From NCBI GenBank assembly GCA_021202275.1, contig JAJQDI010000005.1, forward strand, positions 140,991 through 204,990: 64,000 bases of DNA, given 5' to 3'. A program made the translations under genes and the position numbers. Source of the stretch: Bacteroides sp. GTDB lineage: Bacteria > Bacteroidota > Bacteroidia > Bacteroidales > Bacteroidaceae. Below are positions 63,961 to 64,000 of this stretch, piece after piece. The notes beneath the pieces are model-generated. The model was not told the origin of the DNA. It saw only the letters and a program-made list of their open reading frames with translations, and did not search any database. Each line of letters starts with the position of its first letter. The stretch's first letter is position 1.

Positions 63961-64000
63961 ACTAGTGTCCGGAATAAATTGTTAACATTTGATCTAACAA

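Overview
The window looks like a chromosomal segment of a Bacteroidales bacterium. It carries two SusC/SusD outer-membrane pairs, the gyrB-rpsT-tRNA-Glu-recO neighbourhood, a Bacteroidota-style division/cell-wall (dcw) cluster, DAP-type MurE, many promoters of the Bacteroides form TTTG-N~19-TAnnTTTG, lipoproteins with Sus-like lipoboxes, and almost no Shine-Dalgarno signals. Species cannot be fixed from the sequence alone.

Layout. 1-2.1 kb: housekeeping genes (5' part of gyrB, rpsT, tRNA-Glu, recO). 2.1-16 kb: a carbohydrate-utilisation locus on the minus strand, with a serine-type sulfatase fused to a large C-terminal region, SusD, a SusC split by an in-frame TAG, then a GH3 beta-glycosidase and a GH10 xylanase. 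A plus-strand baeRF-like (eRF1-related) gene and an unusual array of 22-bp palindromic repeats lie in the middle. 16.4-17.9 kb: a CotH-family protein. 18.5-34.9 kb: the dcw cluster in one direction (mraZ, rsmH, ftsL, ftsI, murE, mraY, murD, ftsW, murG, murC, ftsQ, ftsA, ftsZ, yqeY), with a candidate MraZ operator at its head. 35.6-37.9 kb: a double-GNAT protein and an AraC/GyrI-type regulator whose zinc-ribbon start is missing. 38.4-39.3 kb: an orphan acidic lipoprotein. 39.4-46.9 kb: topA and a TPR-protein/outer-membrane-protein pair. 47.4-57.3 kb: a NUDIX hydrolase, then an alkaline phosphatase-SusD-SusC-TPR/HTH regulator locus, which reads as a phosphate-linked nutrient uptake system. 57.5-59.2 kb: inositol-monophosphatase-family and ComF genes. 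59.2-61.2 kb: an IS110-family element with a highly structured upstream region and a duplicated 3' end. 61.7-63.8 kb: a small lipoprotein and a GHL10 (DUF187) lipoprotein.

Three dispersed repeat modules recur between genes: an A module of TTTACGATT-type units, a B module of about 65 bp, and a C module with a GAGACGCAC/GTGCGTCTC palindrome. They often abut coding ends, sit inside the dcw cluster, and in one case supply the first codons of a gene. No CRISPR array, prophage, rRNA operon or clear new defence system was found. The most unusual signals are the palindromic array at 12.3-12.5 kb, the mosaic repeats, the interrupted susC, the start-less zinc-ribbon AraC gene, and the IS110 element with an Ala where the first catalytic Asp is expected.
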